From: Hydrogenophaga sp.
Lineage (GTDB): Bacteria > Pseudomonadota > Gammaproteobacteria > Burkholderiales > Burkholderiaceae_C
NCBI RefSeq assembly: GCF_026125785.1
Contig: NZ_JAHCKL010000017.1
Location: 1-64,000 of the forward strand
DNA: 64,000 nt
Reading direction: 5' to 3'
How positions within the stretch are numbered: position 1 is the first letter of the stretch; each line of letters starts with the position of its first letter. Shown piece by piece: positions 23,928 to 34,883 of this stretch. A model generated the notes under the pieces. The model was not told where the DNA came from, did not search any database, and saw only the letters and a program-made list of their open reading frames with translations. A program made the translations under genes and the position numbers.

Positions 23928-24950
23928 TCAGCCCTGGGCCGCGTCGATCGCGGCCAGCAGGCTGGCTGCGCTGGCCTGGCCGGTTCCAGCCAGGTCGAAA
24001 GCCGTGCCGTGATCCGGGCTGGTGCGGATGAAAGGCAGGCCCAGCGTGGTATTGACGCCGTGCTCAAGCCCCAGCAGCTTGACGGGGATGAGGCCTTGGT
24101 CGTGGTACATCGCGACCACCACATCGAAGCTGCCCTGCCGGGCCCGCATGAACACCGTATCTGGCGGGTACGGACCACTGGCTTCAATGCCTTCCTGGCG
24201 CGCCCGCTCGATGGCAGGCGCGATGACCTCGATCTCCTCAAGGCCAAACAGCCCGCCTTCCCCCGCGTGCGGGTTCAGGCCAGCGACTGCAATGCGTGCG
24301 CGGGGCATGCCCCGGCGCTGGAAGTGGGCGTGGGTGATCCGAAGCGTGCCCAGCACGTTGTCCTGAGTCACCGCGTCCAACGCCCGGCGCAAAGCCACGT
24401 GGATGCTGACCAGAACGGTACTCAGTCCCGGCGCGCTGAGCATCATGCGCACCGGCATGGCGGCCACGGGCACGCCTCTGTGTTCTGCGGCCAGGGCTTG
24501 CAGCAGTTCGGTATGCCCTGGATAGGGCACGCCTGCGGCGGCCAGGGCCTCCTTGTGGATGGGCGCCGTCACCACCGCTCGCGCCTCACCGTGCAGCGCG
24601 GCCCGGGCGGCGTAGGCAATGCAGTCCGCCGCAGCCCGCCCAGCCTTCGCGCTCACACGGCCCCAAGCCACAGGCTCCGGCAGGCGGCAAGCCTGCACCA
24701 CAGCCATGCAGCCGGCCGGCACCCCAGACAGATCGGCCAGCCGCTCGACACCCGCCAACGGGAAGTCAGGAGCGCCTGGCGTCGCAGCGGTGCGGCACAC
24801 CGCCCGATGCAGGGTGTCCAAGTCTCCAGCCACCACCACCTGGGCCCGCAATGAGGGCCTTTCCCGCAGGGCTTTTGCGATGATTTCCGGGCCAATCCCT
24901 GCGGGATCACCCATGCTCAGGACAAGGGGAGGTGCCACGGGGTGCGACAT
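23928..24950 (-). CDS. pdxA: 4-hydroxythreonine-4-phosphate dehydrogenase PdxA
   Basis: 340 residues from ATG 24950; the longer in-frame extension is basic and unlike the family. The enzyme oxidises 4-phosphohydroxy-threonine in pyridoxal phosphate synthesis. Features are MGDPAGIGPEI at the N-terminus, TAPIHKEAL, PGHTELL, NPHAGEGG and YHDQGLIPVK, which include the metal-binding histidines. It follows the NIF3-like gene by eight bases, so they share a transcript. Confidence 0.95.
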   Translation of the reverse strand: MSHPVAPPLVLSMGDPAGIGPEIIAKALRERPSLRAQVVVAGDLDTLHRAVCRTAATPGAPDFPLAGVERLADLSGVPAGCMAVVQACRLPEPVAWGRVSAKAGRAAADCIAYAARAALHGEARAVVTAPIHKEALAAAGVPYPGHTELLQALAAEHRGVPVAAMPVRMMLSAPGLSTVLVSIHVALRRALDAVTQDNVLGTLRITHAHFQRRGMPRARIAVAGLNPHAGEGGLFGLEEIEVIAPAIERARQEGIEASGPYPPDTVFMRARQGSFDVVVAMYHDQGLIPVKLLGLEHGVNTTLGLPFIRTSPDHGTAFDLAGTGQASAASLLAAIDAAQG

Positions 24951-24958
24951 GGGCAGCC

Positions 24959-25723
24959 TCAGGCGGGGTTGTCGATATCGATGAACACGTGACTCAGGCC
25001 CAGTTGGCTGGCCACATGGGCGGCGACGGCTGGCGCGCCGTAGCGCTCCGACGCGTGGTGCCCGCAAGCGATATAGGCCACGCCGCATTCCCTGGCGTAG
25101 TGCGCCTGGGGTTCGGATATCTCACCGGTGATGAACACATCCGCCCCTGCCGCGATGGCCGACTCGAAGTACCCCTGGGCGCCTCCGGTGCACAAGGCCA
25201 CCTCGCCGATCTCGCGCTGCGGGTCTGCGACCAGCGTCACCGGTCGCCCCAGTTGCCGCGCCACATGATCCGCCAGCGCCGCAGCGGTGGTGGGCGCCGT
25301 TCGGCCCAGGAAACCGAGGGACTGATCGCCAAACCTGCCGCGCGCGCCGGCATGCGGCACCACCCCCAGTCGCAAGGCGAGTTGTGCGTTGTTGCCCAGA
25401 TCGGCGTGGGCATCCAGCGGCAGGTGGTAGGCCAGCAGGTTGATGTCATGTGCGAGAAGGCGTGCCAGGCGCTGCCTCATCCAGCCAGTCACCCGTCCGT
25501 CCTGCCCTCGCCAGAACAGGCCGTGGTGCACCAGGATGGCGTCGGCTTCCTCGGCGATCGCTGCGTCGATCAGTGCCAGGCTCGCGGTAACGCCACTCAC
25601 CAACCTGCCCACTTCGTTGCGCCCCTCCACCTGCAGGCCGTTGGGCCCGTAATCCTTGAACTGCGCCGGCTGCAACAGGTCGTCGAAGGCGGTGACGAGG
25701 GTGGCACGAGAGACGTGGGACAT
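24959..25723 (-). CDS. NIF3-like (YbgI/DUF34) dinuclear metal-binding protein
   Basis: 254 residues from ATG 25723. The family metal ligands appear as VHHGLFW, HLPLDAH and the C-terminal GHHASERYG. YbgI relatives form toroidal hexamers with two metals per subunit; a role as GTP cyclohydrolase-like or metal chaperone protein is proposed but unsettled. It is upstream of pdxA and divergent from the DegS/DegQ-type gene (138 bases between starts). Confidence 0.9.
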   Translation of the reverse strand: MSHVSRATLVTAFDDLLQPAQFKDYGPNGLQVEGRNEVGRLVSGVTASLALIDAAIAEEADAILVHHGLFWRGQDGRVTGWMRQRLARLLAHDINLLAYHLPLDAHADLGNNAQLALRLGVVPHAGARGRFGDQSLGFLGRTAPTTAAALADHVARQLGRPVTLVADPQREIGEVALCTGGAQGYFESAIAAGADVFITGEISEPQAHYARECGVAYIACGHHASERYGAPAVAAHVASQLGLSHVFIDIDNPA

Positions 25724-25861
25724 GGGCCTGAGCGTGAGGTGGTCATCGAGAACGCGAGGACGCCATTCTGACACCCGACCAGTTGGCGCACGGATGCATG
25801 AAGCCCGCGGACTCCAGCCCAATTGCAGGACAATACCCCAACCCCCTGTCTACCTTCCAAC

Positions 25862-27016
<1,155 letters not shown>

Positions 27017-27030
27017 CCGCCAGAGTGTCA

Positions 27031-27070
27031 GCCGCGCCCCCTCCCTTCAGGAGGCGGCTTCTTCCTTTTC
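27031..27070 (+). terminator. Possible terminator after the protease gene, overlapping the end of tatC
   Basis: CCTCC (27040-27044) pairs with GGAGG (27050-27054) around CTTCA, with outer GCCG/CGGC pairing across a bulge. A pyrimidine-rich run TTCTTCCTTTT follows. It would end the plus-strand protease message while lying inside the last codons of the convergent tatC. Confidence 0.4.
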
Positions 27071-27844
27071 GGCATCCCCTTGGGGCTTGGCGGTGGACTT
27101 GACGAACCACTGCGCCCCCCAGATACCCAGTTCATAGAGCAGGCACATGGGCACGGCGAGGGCGAGTTGGGAAATCACGTCGGGCGGCGTGACCACGGCA
27201 GCGACGATGAACGCGACCACAATGAAGTAGCCGCGGAACTCCTTGAGCTTCTGCACCGACACCATGTTCATCTTGACCAGCAGCACCACAACGATGGGCA
27301 CCTGGAACGCCAGACCGAAAGCAAGGTACAGCGACAGGATAGCCTCTACGTAGGACGCGATGTCGGGCGTGGCCGCCACACTGGCAGGCGTGAATTTCTG
27401 GATGAAGCCGAACATCTTGTCCAGCACGAAGAACTGGACGAAGGCAATCCCCAGATAGGCCAGCATGCTGCCCAGGATGATGAGCGGAATGGCAAAGCGT
27501 TTCTCATGGCTGTAGAGGCCCGGAGCCACGAAAGCCCAGATCTGGTACATCCACCAGGGCAACGACAGCAGCAACGCCGCCATGGCCAACACCTTGATGG
27601 GAACAAAGAAGGGTGAGAAAACGCCGACAGCGATCAGTTTGGCGTCCGGTGGCATGTGGGCCCGTATGGGCACCGCAATCATGTCGATCAGCCCGCTGGG
27701 GCCGGGCCAGACCGCCAGCACAGCCATGCAGGCCACGAGGCCCACCATGCCGTAGATCAACCGGTCGCGCAGCTCCATGAGGTGCTGCACAAACGGCTGC
27801 TCTGTGCCGGCCAGTTCGTCGGCGGGGTCTTTGGGATCGGACAT
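27047..27844 (-). CDS. tatC: Twin-arginine translocase subunit TatC
   Basis: 265 residues from ATG 27844, whose A overlaps the tatB TGA. Six membrane segments and the conserved N-terminal HLMELRDRL are present; this region recognises the twin-arginine signal together with TatB. The conserved segment FGLAFQVPIVVVLL is intact. The C-terminus is cytoplasmic and charged. tatABC are consecutive here. Confidence 0.97.
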   Translation of the reverse strand: MSDPKDPADELAGTEQPFVQHLMELRDRLIYGMVGLVACMAVLAVWPGPSGLIDMIAVPIRAHMPPDAKLIAVGVFSPFFVPIKVLAMAALLLSLPWWMYQIWAFVAPGLYSHEKRFAIPLIILGSMLAYLGIAFVQFFVLDKMFGFIQKFTPASVAATPDIASYVEAILSLYLAFGLAFQVPIVVVLLVKMNMVSVQKLKEFRGYFIVVAFIVAAVVTPPDVISQLALAVPMCLLYELGIWGAQWFVKSTAKPQGDAEKEEAAS

Positions 27845-28335
27845 CAGCGAGGAGCAGAAGATGAGCGTGGACGGAAGCGGGCCACTCGGGCAGCACCGGA
27901 CTGTGTCCGGGTGCGGATACCGGCGCGCGCCTTGAACCACTGCGGCATCGCCTTTTGCTTGACGCGCCAGTTCTTCTTGGGGTGTTTGTAAACGGGTGGG
28001 AGAGGGTCAAAGGACCCCACCCCGTGATCGGTAGCAGATGAAGAACCCTCAAGCCCGGCTGTGGCCTCAGACCAAGACTTCTCAAAGTCGTTGGCGCCAT
28101 CCTGGATGGAGGTCTCCACGTCGCGCGCCGCCTCGGTCACCGAGTCCTTCATCTTTTTGAGCTCTTCGAGCTCCATGGAGCGGTTCACTTCCGCCTTGAC
28201 GTCCGCTACGTAGCGCTGGGCTTTGCCCAACAACGTGCCCACGGTGCGCGCAACGCGCGGCAGCTTCTCGGGACCGATGACGACCAGCGCCACGGCGCCG
28301 ATCAGCGCGAGTTTGGAAATACCCAGGTCAATCAT
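27844..28335 (-). CDS. tatB: Twin-arginine translocase subunit TatB
   Basis: 163 residues. One N-terminal membrane helix ([26 protein letters not shown]), then an amphipathic helix and a long polar tail. The conserved Glu in ISKLALIG is Lys here, but the GPEKLP hinge is kept. TatB forms the receptor complex with TatC. The C-terminal 35 residues are unusually basic ([25 protein letters not shown]). Confidence 0.95.
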   Translation of the reverse strand: MIDLGISKLALIGAVALVVIGPEKLPRVARTVGTLLGKAQRYVADVKAEVNRSMELEELKKMKDSVTEAARDVETSIQDGANDFEKSWSEATAGLEGSSSATDHGVGSFDPLPPVYKHPKKNWRVKQKAMPQWFKARAGIRTRTQSGAARVARFRPRSSSAPR

Positions 28336-28397
28336 GGGGAGGCCATTCAGTGGACAAGGTCAGCGGACCGCGGCCCTGCGCCCGCCTGCCGGAGCCA

Positions 28398-28643
28398 TCA
28401 GCTCTTTTGCTTGGCTTCGACGTCGATCGTGTTCTTGTCGCTGCGGGTGTCCTGCGTGACCTGGCCAGCGGGCGTGGCCGTGCCATTGCTCTCGGCGTTC
28501 TGACCACCCTCCTTCATACCGTCCTTGAAACCTTTGACGGCACCACCCAGATCGGAGCCGATGTTCTTGAGCTTCTTGGTGCCAAACACCATCACGACGA
28601 TCAGCAGCACGATCAGCCAGTGCCAGATGGAAAACGTACCCAT
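28398..28643 (-). CDS. tatA: Twin-arginine translocase subunit TatA
   Basis: 81 residues. A short membrane helix ([17 protein letters not shown]) is followed by the [26 protein letters not shown] amphipathic helix typical of TatA/E and a polar tail. Many copies form the export pore. The ATG at 28643 has GGAGA upstream. tatB follows after 62 bases. Confidence 0.96.
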   Translation of the reverse strand: MGTFSIWHWLIVLLIVVMVFGTKKLKNIGSDLGGAVKGFKDGMKEGGQNAESNGTATPAGQVTQDTRSDKNTIDVEAKQKS

Positions 28644-28755
28644 GAAGATCTCCAGAGAAAAATGAGAGGAAAGCGGGGCGCAATGAAAAGGATTCTAAGC
28701 CCGGGCAGGAGTTCAGGCCCTCCACCCGCGCAACGGGACTCATCTGACCGGCGGA

Positions 28756-29118
28756 TCAACCTCGGGCCCAGGGGCGCGGGCCGCCCATCACATGCCAGTG
28801 CAGATGGTGCACTTCCTGGCCACCTTCAAGCCCCGTGTTGCACACCATGCGGAATCCCCCTTCGGGATACGGGTTGCAGCCTTCCTGGACCGCCAGGCGA
28901 GGCGCCAGCGTCATCAGCCGCCCCATCAGCCGCTCATGCTCCGGCCCGACCTGGGCCATGGACGGGATATGTTCCCGGGGAACCATGAGGAAATGCACAG
29001 GTGCCCAGGGGTGAATGTCGTGGAAGACATAGAGGTCGTCGTCCTCATACACCTTGCGGGAAGGAATCTGGCCAGCAATGATCTTGCAGAAGATGCAGTC
29101 GGGGTCGTGTCGGCTCAT
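28756..29118 (-). CDS. HIT-family nucleotide hydrolase/transferase (HinT-like)
   Basis: 120 residues from ATG 29118. The histidine triad is HLHWHVMGG near the C-terminus. The N-terminal CIFCKIIAGQIPS holds the two Cys common in this group. HinT-type enzymes cleave phosphoramidates of AMP. The gene lies between the DUF4870 gene and tatA on the minus strand, downstream of hisIE, a common betaproteobacterial order. Confidence 0.93.
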   Translation of the reverse strand: MSRHDPDCIFCKIIAGQIPSRKVYEDDDLYVFHDIHPWAPVHFLMVPREHIPSMAQVGPEHERLMGRLMTLAPRLAVQEGCNPYPEGGFRMVCNTGLEGGQEVHHLHWHVMGGPRPWARG

Positions 29119-29126
29119 GGTGCGGG

Positions 29127-29516
29127 TCAGTCGGGCATGGCTTGGCTGGCGTTCATGCGCACCATGCCCTTGACGATGCGGTAGAGGAACCAGAGAGAAA
29201 TAAGACCCCAGGCGATCCAGCCCGGGAAGAAAAACAGCAGCCACAACGGCGAGGTGACCAGGTACAGCAGCGCCGCCCAGACCACCGTGCGGATGCGCCA
29301 GGAGAAATGGCTGGCCTGCCAGGATCCCTCGGCTTCGCCCTTCTTCACGAGGTCGATGATCAGGGCCACGATCAGCAGGGCAGTGCTGGCTTGCGCTCCA
29401 GGCAGCACCGCGCCAACGGCCACGATCAAATGGAGGATATAGCTGACCCAGCCCACGGTCTTCAAGGCCTGGGCTTTTTCGCTGTCCATGGATTCGACGT
29501 CGATGATGTCGCTCAC
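29127..29516 (-). CDS. DUF4870-family membrane protein
   Basis: 129 residues starting at GTG 29516 with AAGGAG seven bases upstream. Three or four membrane segments (about 21-40, 43-58, 78-97 and 99-116) and the conserved SWQASHFSWRIRT segment match the DUF4870 family. Function unknown. It lies 12 bases after hisE and eight bases before the HIT gene, so it is part of the hisIE-tat transcript. Confidence 0.85.
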   Translation of the reverse strand: MSDIIDVESMDSEKAQALKTVGWVSYILHLIVAVGAVLPGAQASTALLIVALIIDLVKKGEAEGSWQASHFSWRIRTVVWAALLYLVTSPLWLLFFFPGWIAWGLISLWFLYRIVKGMVRMNASQAMPD

Positions 29517-29528
29517 AGCATGCTCCTT

Positions 29529-29909
29529 TCAGCGCTCTGGGGACCCTTCGGACGCCTCGCGCGCCCGTACCTTGCGCATGGCCTTTTCTTCCAGGCCGCT
29601 CAGGCCTTCGCGTCGCACGAGCTCGGCCACCACGTCGGCCGGACCCAGGTTGTAGTGTGCGAGGGCAATCATGCAATGGAACCAGAGGTCGGCCGTCTCA
29701 TTGACCAGCTTCTGCCGATCCCCGCCGTGGTCAGCGTCCTTGGCTGCCATGACCGCCTCCGTGGCCTCTTCACCGATCTTCTTGAGAAAGGCCTCGGGGC
29801 CCTTGTGCAGCAACCGAGCAACGTAACTTTTGTCCGGGTCGCCGCCATTGGCCGGCTTGCGGCTCTCGATCACGGCGGCCAGTCGGGCCAGGTCATCGGT
29901 AGTGGACAT
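29529..29909 (-). CDS. hisE: Phosphoribosyl-ATP pyrophosphatase
   Basis: 126 residues from ATG 29909. It removes pyrophosphate from PR-ATP, the second step of histidine synthesis. The MazG-like helical core has the acidic metal site [15 protein letters not shown] and ETADLWFH. Unlike enteric bacteria, hisE is separate from hisI. The start is eight bases after the hisI stop. Confidence 0.96.
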   Translation of the reverse strand: MSTTDDLARLAAVIESRKPANGGDPDKSYVARLLHKGPEAFLKKIGEEATEAVMAAKDADHGGDRQKLVNETADLWFHCMIALAHYNLGPADVVAELVRREGLSGLEEKAMRKVRAREASEGSPER

Positions 29910-29917
29910 GTGGCAGG

Positions 29918-30307
29918 TCACTTGTAGATGGATTCGGGGTCTTTGAGAACCGGATCGACAGCCGTCCAGCCCCCCTGCTCCAGGCGCTGGTAGAAGCAAC
30001 TGTGGCGTCCCGTGTGGCAGGCGATGCCAGGCTCATGCCCAAGTTGCGTCACCTTGAGCAGCACCACATCGTTGTCGCAATCGAGCCGGATTTCGTGAAC
30101 GATTTGCACATGGCCCGACTCCTCACCCTTGAACCATAGCCGGTTCCGCGAGCGGCTGTAGTAGATGGCACGCCCCTGCTCGGCGGTCTTTTGCAGAGCA
30201 TCACGGTTCATCCAGGCGAACATCAGCACGTCGCCCGTTGCGGCTTCCTGGGCAATCACCGGCACCAGGCCCTGCCCATCCCACTTCACTTCATCGAGCC
30301 AGTTCAT
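29918..30307 (-). CDS. hisI: Phosphoribosyl-AMP cyclohydrolase
   Basis: 129 residues. It opens the adenine ring of PR-AMP, the third histidine step. The metal site lies in [12 protein letters not shown] and the cysteines in [29 protein letters not shown] is the family signature. hisI is divergent from the LapA-like gene (110 bases apart), so it starts its own transcript rather than continuing from hisF. Confidence 0.96.
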   Translation of the reverse strand: MNWLDEVKWDGQGLVPVIAQEAATGDVLMFAWMNRDALQKTAEQGRAIYYSRSRNRLWFKGEESGHVQIVHEIRLDCDNDVVLLKVTQLGHEPGIACHTGRHSCFYQRLEQGGWTAVDPVLKDPESIYK

Positions 30308-30417
30308 GCCGGGAATCTACCATGGGCATGCGGCTGAGCGCCCGCGGTCGCTCGCGAAAGCCGGTACGATGAAACGCCAAGCCCGCCCCTCGGCGCCATA
30401 CCCACAAGGAGACCTCC

Positions 30418-30915
30418 ATGAAAGTCCGCACCGTCCTCCTGATTCTCTTCATCCTTCTGGTCGCTGGCTTCGTGGCCCTGAACTTCGAGCAGATCCTGCA
30501 ACCCACCGCGCTCAACTTCGGCGTGACGCAGGTGCAGGCTCCCATGGGCCTGATGCTGCTGGGTGCCCTGGCGCTGGCGCTGGTCGTTTTCCTCTCGGCG
30601 CTGGTGTACTACCAGACGATGCACCTGATGGAGGTGCGTCGCGTCACGCGCGAAGCCGCCGACCAGCGGGAACTGGCCGACAAGGCGGAGGCTTCGCGCT
30701 TCACCGAATTGCGGCAGTACCTGCAGACCGAGCTCCAGGCGGCAGCCCAGCGCGAACGCGAACTGGCCGAGCAATTGCAGCGCAAGGTGGAGCAGTCGCA
30801 AAGCCGCCTGACAGAGGTCATTGAACAGACTGGCAACGGTCTGAGCGCAGCCCTGGGGGAACTGGAAGACCGCCTCGAACGCCAGGGATTGCCGCGCGGC
30901 GAGCCACGCCTCTGA
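30418..30915 (+). CDS. LapA-like (DUF1049) inner-membrane protein
   Basis: 165 residues with AAGGAG before ATG 30418. Two membrane segments (about 4-22 and 42-64) fit the LapA fold. A long cytoplasmic coiled coil follows (about 70-150, rich in Glu, Gln, Arg and Ala heptads). LapA with LapB tunes LpxC turnover and lipopolysaccharide supply in E. coli; the coiled coil here is longer. It lies on the plus strand between hisI and hisF, which are both on the minus strand. Confidence 0.8.
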   Translation: MKVRTVLLILFILLVAGFVALNFEQILQPTALNFGVTQVQAPMGLMLLGALALALVVFLSALVYYQTMHLMEVRRVTREAADQRELADKAEASRFTELRQYLQTELQAAAQRERELAEQLQRKVEQSQSRLTEVIEQTGNGLSAALGELEDRLERQGLPRGEPRL

Positions 30916-30923
30916 GCGCGGCC

Positions 30924-31703
30924 TCAGCGACGAACGGGAATGCCGCGCTCGGCCATGCGAGCCTTGGCCTGACCTACGGTGTATTCACCGTAGTGGAAGA
31001 TGCTGGCCGCGAGCACGGCATCGGCCCCTCCCTGCTGCACACCATCGGCCAGGTGATCCAGGTTGCCCACACCGCCCGACGCAATGACCGGCACCTCCAC
31101 CGCATCGGCCACGGCACGGGTCAGCGCCAGGTCGAAACCGGACTTGGTGCCATCGCGATCCATGCTGGTGAGCAGAATCTCCCCGGCCCCGTATTCGGCC
31201 ATGCGGCGCGCCCAGGCAACGGCATCCAGACCGGTGTTCTTGCGACCACCGTGGCTGTAGACGTCCCAGCCCTCACCCCTGGCCTGCAGGTCTTCGCCCT
31301 GCCGTCGCTTGGCGTCGATAGCCACAACGATGCACTGCGCACCGTACTTGTCGGAGGCATCCCGGATGACCTGCGGGTTGGCGATGGCGGCCGAGTTGAA
31401 GCTGGTCTTGTCCGCGCCGGCATTGAGCAGGCGGCGCACGTCCTCCACCGTTCGCACCCCACCACCTACGGTCAGCGGGATGAAGACCTGAGAAGCCACA
31501 GCCTCGATGATGTGCAAGATCAGGTCGCGCCCATCGGAGGTGGCCGTGATGTCCAGGAAGGTCAGTTCGTCGGCGCCTTGCTCGTTGTAGCGCGCGGCAA
31601 TTTCCACCGGATCGCCGGCATCGCGCAATTCGACAAAGTTCACGCCTTTGACGACGCGGCCGCCCGTCACGTCCAGGCAGGGGATGATGCGTTTGGCCAG
31701 CAT
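30924..31703 (-). CDS. hisF: Imidazole glycerol phosphate synthase, cyclase subunit
   Basis: 259 residues from ATG 31703. A TIM-barrel with the catalytic aspartates in [14 protein letters not shown] and [11 protein letters not shown]. It uses ammonia from HisH to make IGP and AICAR. It follows hisA by eight bases and ends eight bases from the stop of the convergent LapA-like gene. Confidence 0.97.
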   Translation of the reverse strand: MLAKRIIPCLDVTGGRVVKGVNFVELRDAGDPVEIAARYNEQGADELTFLDITATSDGRDLILHIIEAVASQVFIPLTVGGGVRTVEDVRRLLNAGADKTSFNSAAIANPQVIRDASDKYGAQCIVVAIDAKRRQGEDLQARGEGWDVYSHGGRKNTGLDAVAWARRMAEYGAGEILLTSMDRDGTKSGFDLALTRAVADAVEVPVIASGGVGNLDHLADGVQQGGADAVLAASIFHYGEYTVGQAKARMAERGIPVRR

Positions 31704-31711
31704 GGAGCGGA

Positions 31712-32476
31712 TCAGGCTTCGTCGGTGAAGGCCGTGCCGCCGTTGAGCTCGTCCGCGAGTTGCTGGGCCTGTTCGAAGTTCAGGTCCCCGCTGTAGATGG
31801 AGCGACCGCAGATCACGCCCTCCACGCCTTCGTCCTCCACGGCGCACAGCGCGCGGATGTCCTCGAGATTGGACAGTCCGCCCGACGCGATCACGGGGAT
31901 GGACAGGGCCTGCGCAAGCTTGACGGTCGCGTCGATGTTGATGCCAGAGAGCATGCCGTCACGCCCGATGTCGGTGTAGATGATGGATTCGACGCCGTAG
32001 TCCTCGAACTTCTTGCCCAGGTCCACCACCTCGTGGCCGGTGAGTTTGCTCCAACCGTCGGTGGCGACCTTGCCGTCCTTGGCGTCCAGACCAACGATGA
32101 TGTGACCACCGAAGGCCGTGCAGGCGTCCTGCAGGAAGCCCGGGTTCTTTACTGCGGCGGTGCCGATGATCACGTAGCGCAAGCCTGCATCCAGGTAGCG
32201 TTCGATGGTATCGAGGTCACGGATGCCGCCGCCGAGTTGCACATCCACCTCGGCTCCGATCTCCTTGAGGATGGCGCGGATGGCCTGTTCATTCTTGGGC
32301 TTGCCGGCGAACGCACCATTCAGATCGACCAGATGCACGCGGCGGGCACCCTTGTCGACCCAACTGCGGGCCATGGCCGCAGGGTCTTCCCCGAAAACCG
32401 TGGATTGGTCCATGTCGCCCTGCTTGAGGCGCACGCACTGGCCGTCTTTCAGATCAATGGCAGGAATCAGCAGCAT
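31712..32476 (-). CDS. hisA: ProFAR isomerase
   Basis: 254 residues from ATG 32476. A TIM-barrel isomerase acting on ProFAR in histidine synthesis. Motifs are [17 protein letters not shown] (catalytic Asp) and [12 protein letters not shown] (second Asp). It lies between hisH and hisF. The longer in-frame upstream extension overlaps hisH and is not real. Confidence 0.97.
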   Translation of the reverse strand: MLLIPAIDLKDGQCVRLKQGDMDQSTVFGEDPAAMARSWVDKGARRVHLVDLNGAFAGKPKNEQAIRAILKEIGAEVDVQLGGGIRDLDTIERYLDAGLRYVIIGTAAVKNPGFLQDACTAFGGHIIVGLDAKDGKVATDGWSKLTGHEVVDLGKKFEDYGVESIIYTDIGRDGMLSGINIDATVKLAQALSIPVIASGGLSNLEDIRALCAVEDEGVEGVICGRSIYSGDLNFEQAQQLADELNGGTAFTDEA

Positions 32477-32504
32477 GATGTCGTCGGTGGAGGCAGAAGA
32501 GAAC

Positions 32505-33164
32505 TCAGGGGTTCCAGGACAGGAAGTTGCGGTACAGCGCCAGGCCCTGGTCGGCGCTCTTCTCCGGGTGAAACTGGGTAGCGAAAATGTTATCGCGGGC
32601 GATGGCTGCGGCAAAGCGGCCGCCATAGTCGGCCTCGCCCGAGACGTGATCCGCACGCACCGGCCGAGCATAGAAGCTGTGCACGAAATAAAAATAGGCG
32701 CCTTCCCCAATGCCGGCCCACAGAGGGTGCACCGGGCGCCCCAGCTCGTGGAACACCTGGTTCCAGCCCATCTGCGGCACTTTGAACCGGCTGCCGTCCG
32801 GCTGGTGCCGACCTTCGAGCCGGAACCGCACAACCTCCCCCGGTACCAGGCCCAAGCCCTGGGTAGGCCCCTCTTCACTGCGCTCCAGCAACATCTGCAT
32901 GCCGACGCAGACGCCGAACAGCGGCTTGTTCGCGGCAGCGTGCAGCACCGCGTCCTGCAGCCCGGAAGCGGCGAGTTCGCGCATGCAGTCGCCCATGTGG
33001 CCCTGGCCCGGCAACACCACTCGATCGGCGTCGAACACCACCCGCGCATCCGACGTGACAAGGACATCCACGTTCTCGGCGCGCGCCACATGCAGCACTG
33101 CCTGCGACACCGAGCGCAGGTTTCCACTGCCGTAGTCCACCACGGCGACTGTCTTGCGTTTCAT
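32505..33164 (-). CDS. hisH: Imidazole glycerol phosphate synthase, glutamine amidotransferase subunit
   Basis: 219 residues. A class I glutaminase with nucleophile Cys in [12 protein letters not shown] and the His-Glu pair in FHPEKS near the C-terminus. It supplies ammonia to His[13 protein letters not shown] at the N-terminus is typical. Thirteen bases separate it from hisB and 28 from hisA. Confidence 0.97.
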   Translation of the reverse strand: MKRKTVAVVDYGSGNLRSVSQAVLHVARAENVDVLVTSDARVVFDADRVVLPGQGHMGDCMRELAASGLQDAVLHAAANKPLFGVCVGMQMLLERSEEGPTQGLGLVPGEVVRFRLEGRHQPDGSRFKVPQMGWNQVFHELGRPVHPLWAGIGEGAYFYFVHSFYARPVRADHVSGEADYGGRFAAAIARDNIFATQFHPEKSADQGLALYRNFLSWNP

Positions 33165-33177
33165 CGGACGAGAGAAC

Positions 33178-33798
33178 TCAGAGCGAGCCTTTGGTCGAGG
33201 GGATCACATCACCCATGCGGGGATCGCGCTCCAGGGCCATGCGCAGCGCACGCGCGAAGGCCTTGAATACGGTTTCGGCCTGATGGTGGGCATTCTCACC
33301 ATGCAGGTTGTCGATGTGCAGGGTGACGCCAGCGTGGTTGACGAAACCCTGGAAGAACTCGAACGCAAGCTGGGTATCGAAGCCGCCCACCATGCCGCTC
33401 TTGAACGGCACCCGCATGTGCAGACCCGGGCGGCCGGAAAAATCGACCACCACACGGGACAGCGCTTCGTCCAGAGGCACGTACGCATGGCCGTAGCGTC
33501 GGATGCCCTTCTTGTCGCCCACCGCCTGCGCAAATGCCTGGCCAAGCGTGATGCCCACATCCTCGACGGTATGGTGGCCGTCGATGTGCAGATCCCCCTT
33601 GGCCTGAATGTCGAGATCGATCAACCCGTGACGGGCGATCTGGTCGAGCATGTGATCGAAGAAGCCGATGCCTGTCGACAGGCTGGCCTGCCCGGAACCA
33701 TCGAGGTTGACGCGCACGGCAATCTGCGTTTCCGAGGTATTGCGCTGCACATGGGCCACGCGCGCGGTCGCAGCGGAGGCAGGAGACGTCTGGGTCAT
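33178..33798 (-). CDS. hisB: Imidazoleglycerol-phosphate dehydratase
   Basis: 206 residues, the monofunctional form without the phosphatase domain. The manganese-binding motifs [24 protein letters not shown] and [10 protein letters not shown] are present, the last with one His fewer than the common NxHHxxE pattern. It dehydrates IGP to imidazole acetol phosphate. The start overlaps the hisC stop by four bases. Confidence 0.97.
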   Translation of the reverse strand: MTQTSPASAATARVAHVQRNTSETQIAVRVNLDGSGQASLSTGIGFFDHMLDQIARHGLIDLDIQAKGDLHIDGHHTVEDVGITLGQAFAQAVGDKKGIRRYGHAYVPLDEALSRVVVDFSGRPGLHMRVPFKSGMVGGFDTQLAFEFFQGFVNHAGVTLHIDNLHGENAHHQAETVFKAFARALRMALERDPRMGDVIPSTKGSL

Positions 33799-34883
33799 AG
33801 GGCGTTCTGGAGGGCGCGGATCATCAGGTCGTTTTCAGACGGTGTGCCTACCGTCAGCCGCAGGCATTGGGCCAGCAGTGGGTGCATTTTAGAAACATTC
33901 TTCACCAGAATGCCCTGAGCCTTGAGACTGTCAAAGCAGCGCTGGGCATCCGGGACGCGCACCAGCAGCATGTTGGCCTCGCTGGGAAAGGGCTCCACGC
34001 CCGGCAGCCTGGCCAGTGCGTCGGCCAACCGCGCGCGCTGCTCACGGATGACGGCCGCCTGCTGAGCGAACACGTTGGCATGCTCCAGGGCGAACAGGGC
34101 GCACTCGGCGTTCAGCACGCTCACGTTGTAGGGCGGGCGCAGCTTGTCGATCTCGTTCACCAGCGCCTGGGGACCCATCAAGTAGCCGATACGCACTCCC
34201 GCCAGACCGAACTTGGAGAGCGTGCGCATCAGCAGCACATGGGCATTGGCGGCCGGCTGGGCGCGGATCTCGTCGAGCCAACTGCGGCTTGAAAACGGTT
34301 GGTAGGCCTCGTCCATCACCACCAGGCCCCCAAAACCGGCGGCCTCCGCGATCAACCGCCGGATGACACCCGCGTCCCAGAGATTGGCCGTAGGGTTGTT
34401 GGGGTAGGCGATGTAGGTGATGGCGGGCCGGTGCTCGCGCAACGCGGCGAGCATGGCCGCCTCGTCGAGTTCGAAACGCGGCGTGAGCGGCACGCCCACG
34501 AATTGGAGGCCCTGCAACTGCGCACTCATCGCGTACATGACGAAACCCGGCACGGGCGCGAGGATGGTGGCACCCGGCAGGTCGCAGCCCATCGCCAGCA
34601 GCGAGATGAGTTCGTCCGAGCCATTGCCCAACATCAGCGCCTGGCCGGCAGGCAGATCCACGTAGCGCGCCAGCGCCTGCCGCAGGTCCTCGATGCGGGC
34701 GCCGGGGTAGCGGTGGATCGCCACGCGGCCCAGGCGGGCGCCCAGTTCAGCCTGCAGCCCCGGCGGCAGCTCAAACGGGTTTTCCATCGCATCCAGCTTG
34801 ACCATGCCGGTCGAGTCCTGGATGGCGTAGGCGTGCATGGACTGCACGTCCTGGCGGATCATCTCGGTCGGGCGACGGCTCAT
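33795..34883 (-). CDS. hisC: Histidinol-phosphate aminotransferase
   Basis: 362 residues. A fold-type I PLP enzyme. The cofactor Lys is in [16 protein letters not shown] and the Asp-Glu pair is in [10 protein letters not shown]. It converts imidazole acetol phosphate to histidinol phosphate. Both ends overlap neighbours by four bases (ATGA), showing tight coupling in hisDCB. Confidence 0.96.
   Translation of the reverse strand: MSRRPTEMIRQDVQSMHAYAIQDSTGMVKLDAMENPFELPPGLQAELGARLGRVAIHRYPGARIEDLRQALARYVDLPAGQALMLGNGSDELISLLAMGCDLPGATILAPVPGFVMYAMSAQLQGLQFVGVPLTPRFELDEAAMLAALREHRPAITYIAYPNNPTANLWDAGVIRRLIAEAAGFGGLVVMDEAYQPFSSRSWLDEIRAQPAANAHVLLMRTLSKFGLAGVRIGYLMGPQALVNEIDKLRPPYNVSVLNAECALFALEHANVFAQQAAVIREQRARLADALARLPGVEPFPSEANMLLVRVPDAQRCFDSLKAQGILVKNVSKMHPLLAQCLRLTVGTPSENDLMIRALQNAL

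Noticed and set aside
23910..23943. CGCGGCCC/GGGCCGCG inverted repeat between mscL and pdxA as a terminator
   Set aside because: The loop is long (18 bases) and no T-run follows on either strand; it may be chance in GC-rich coding sequence.
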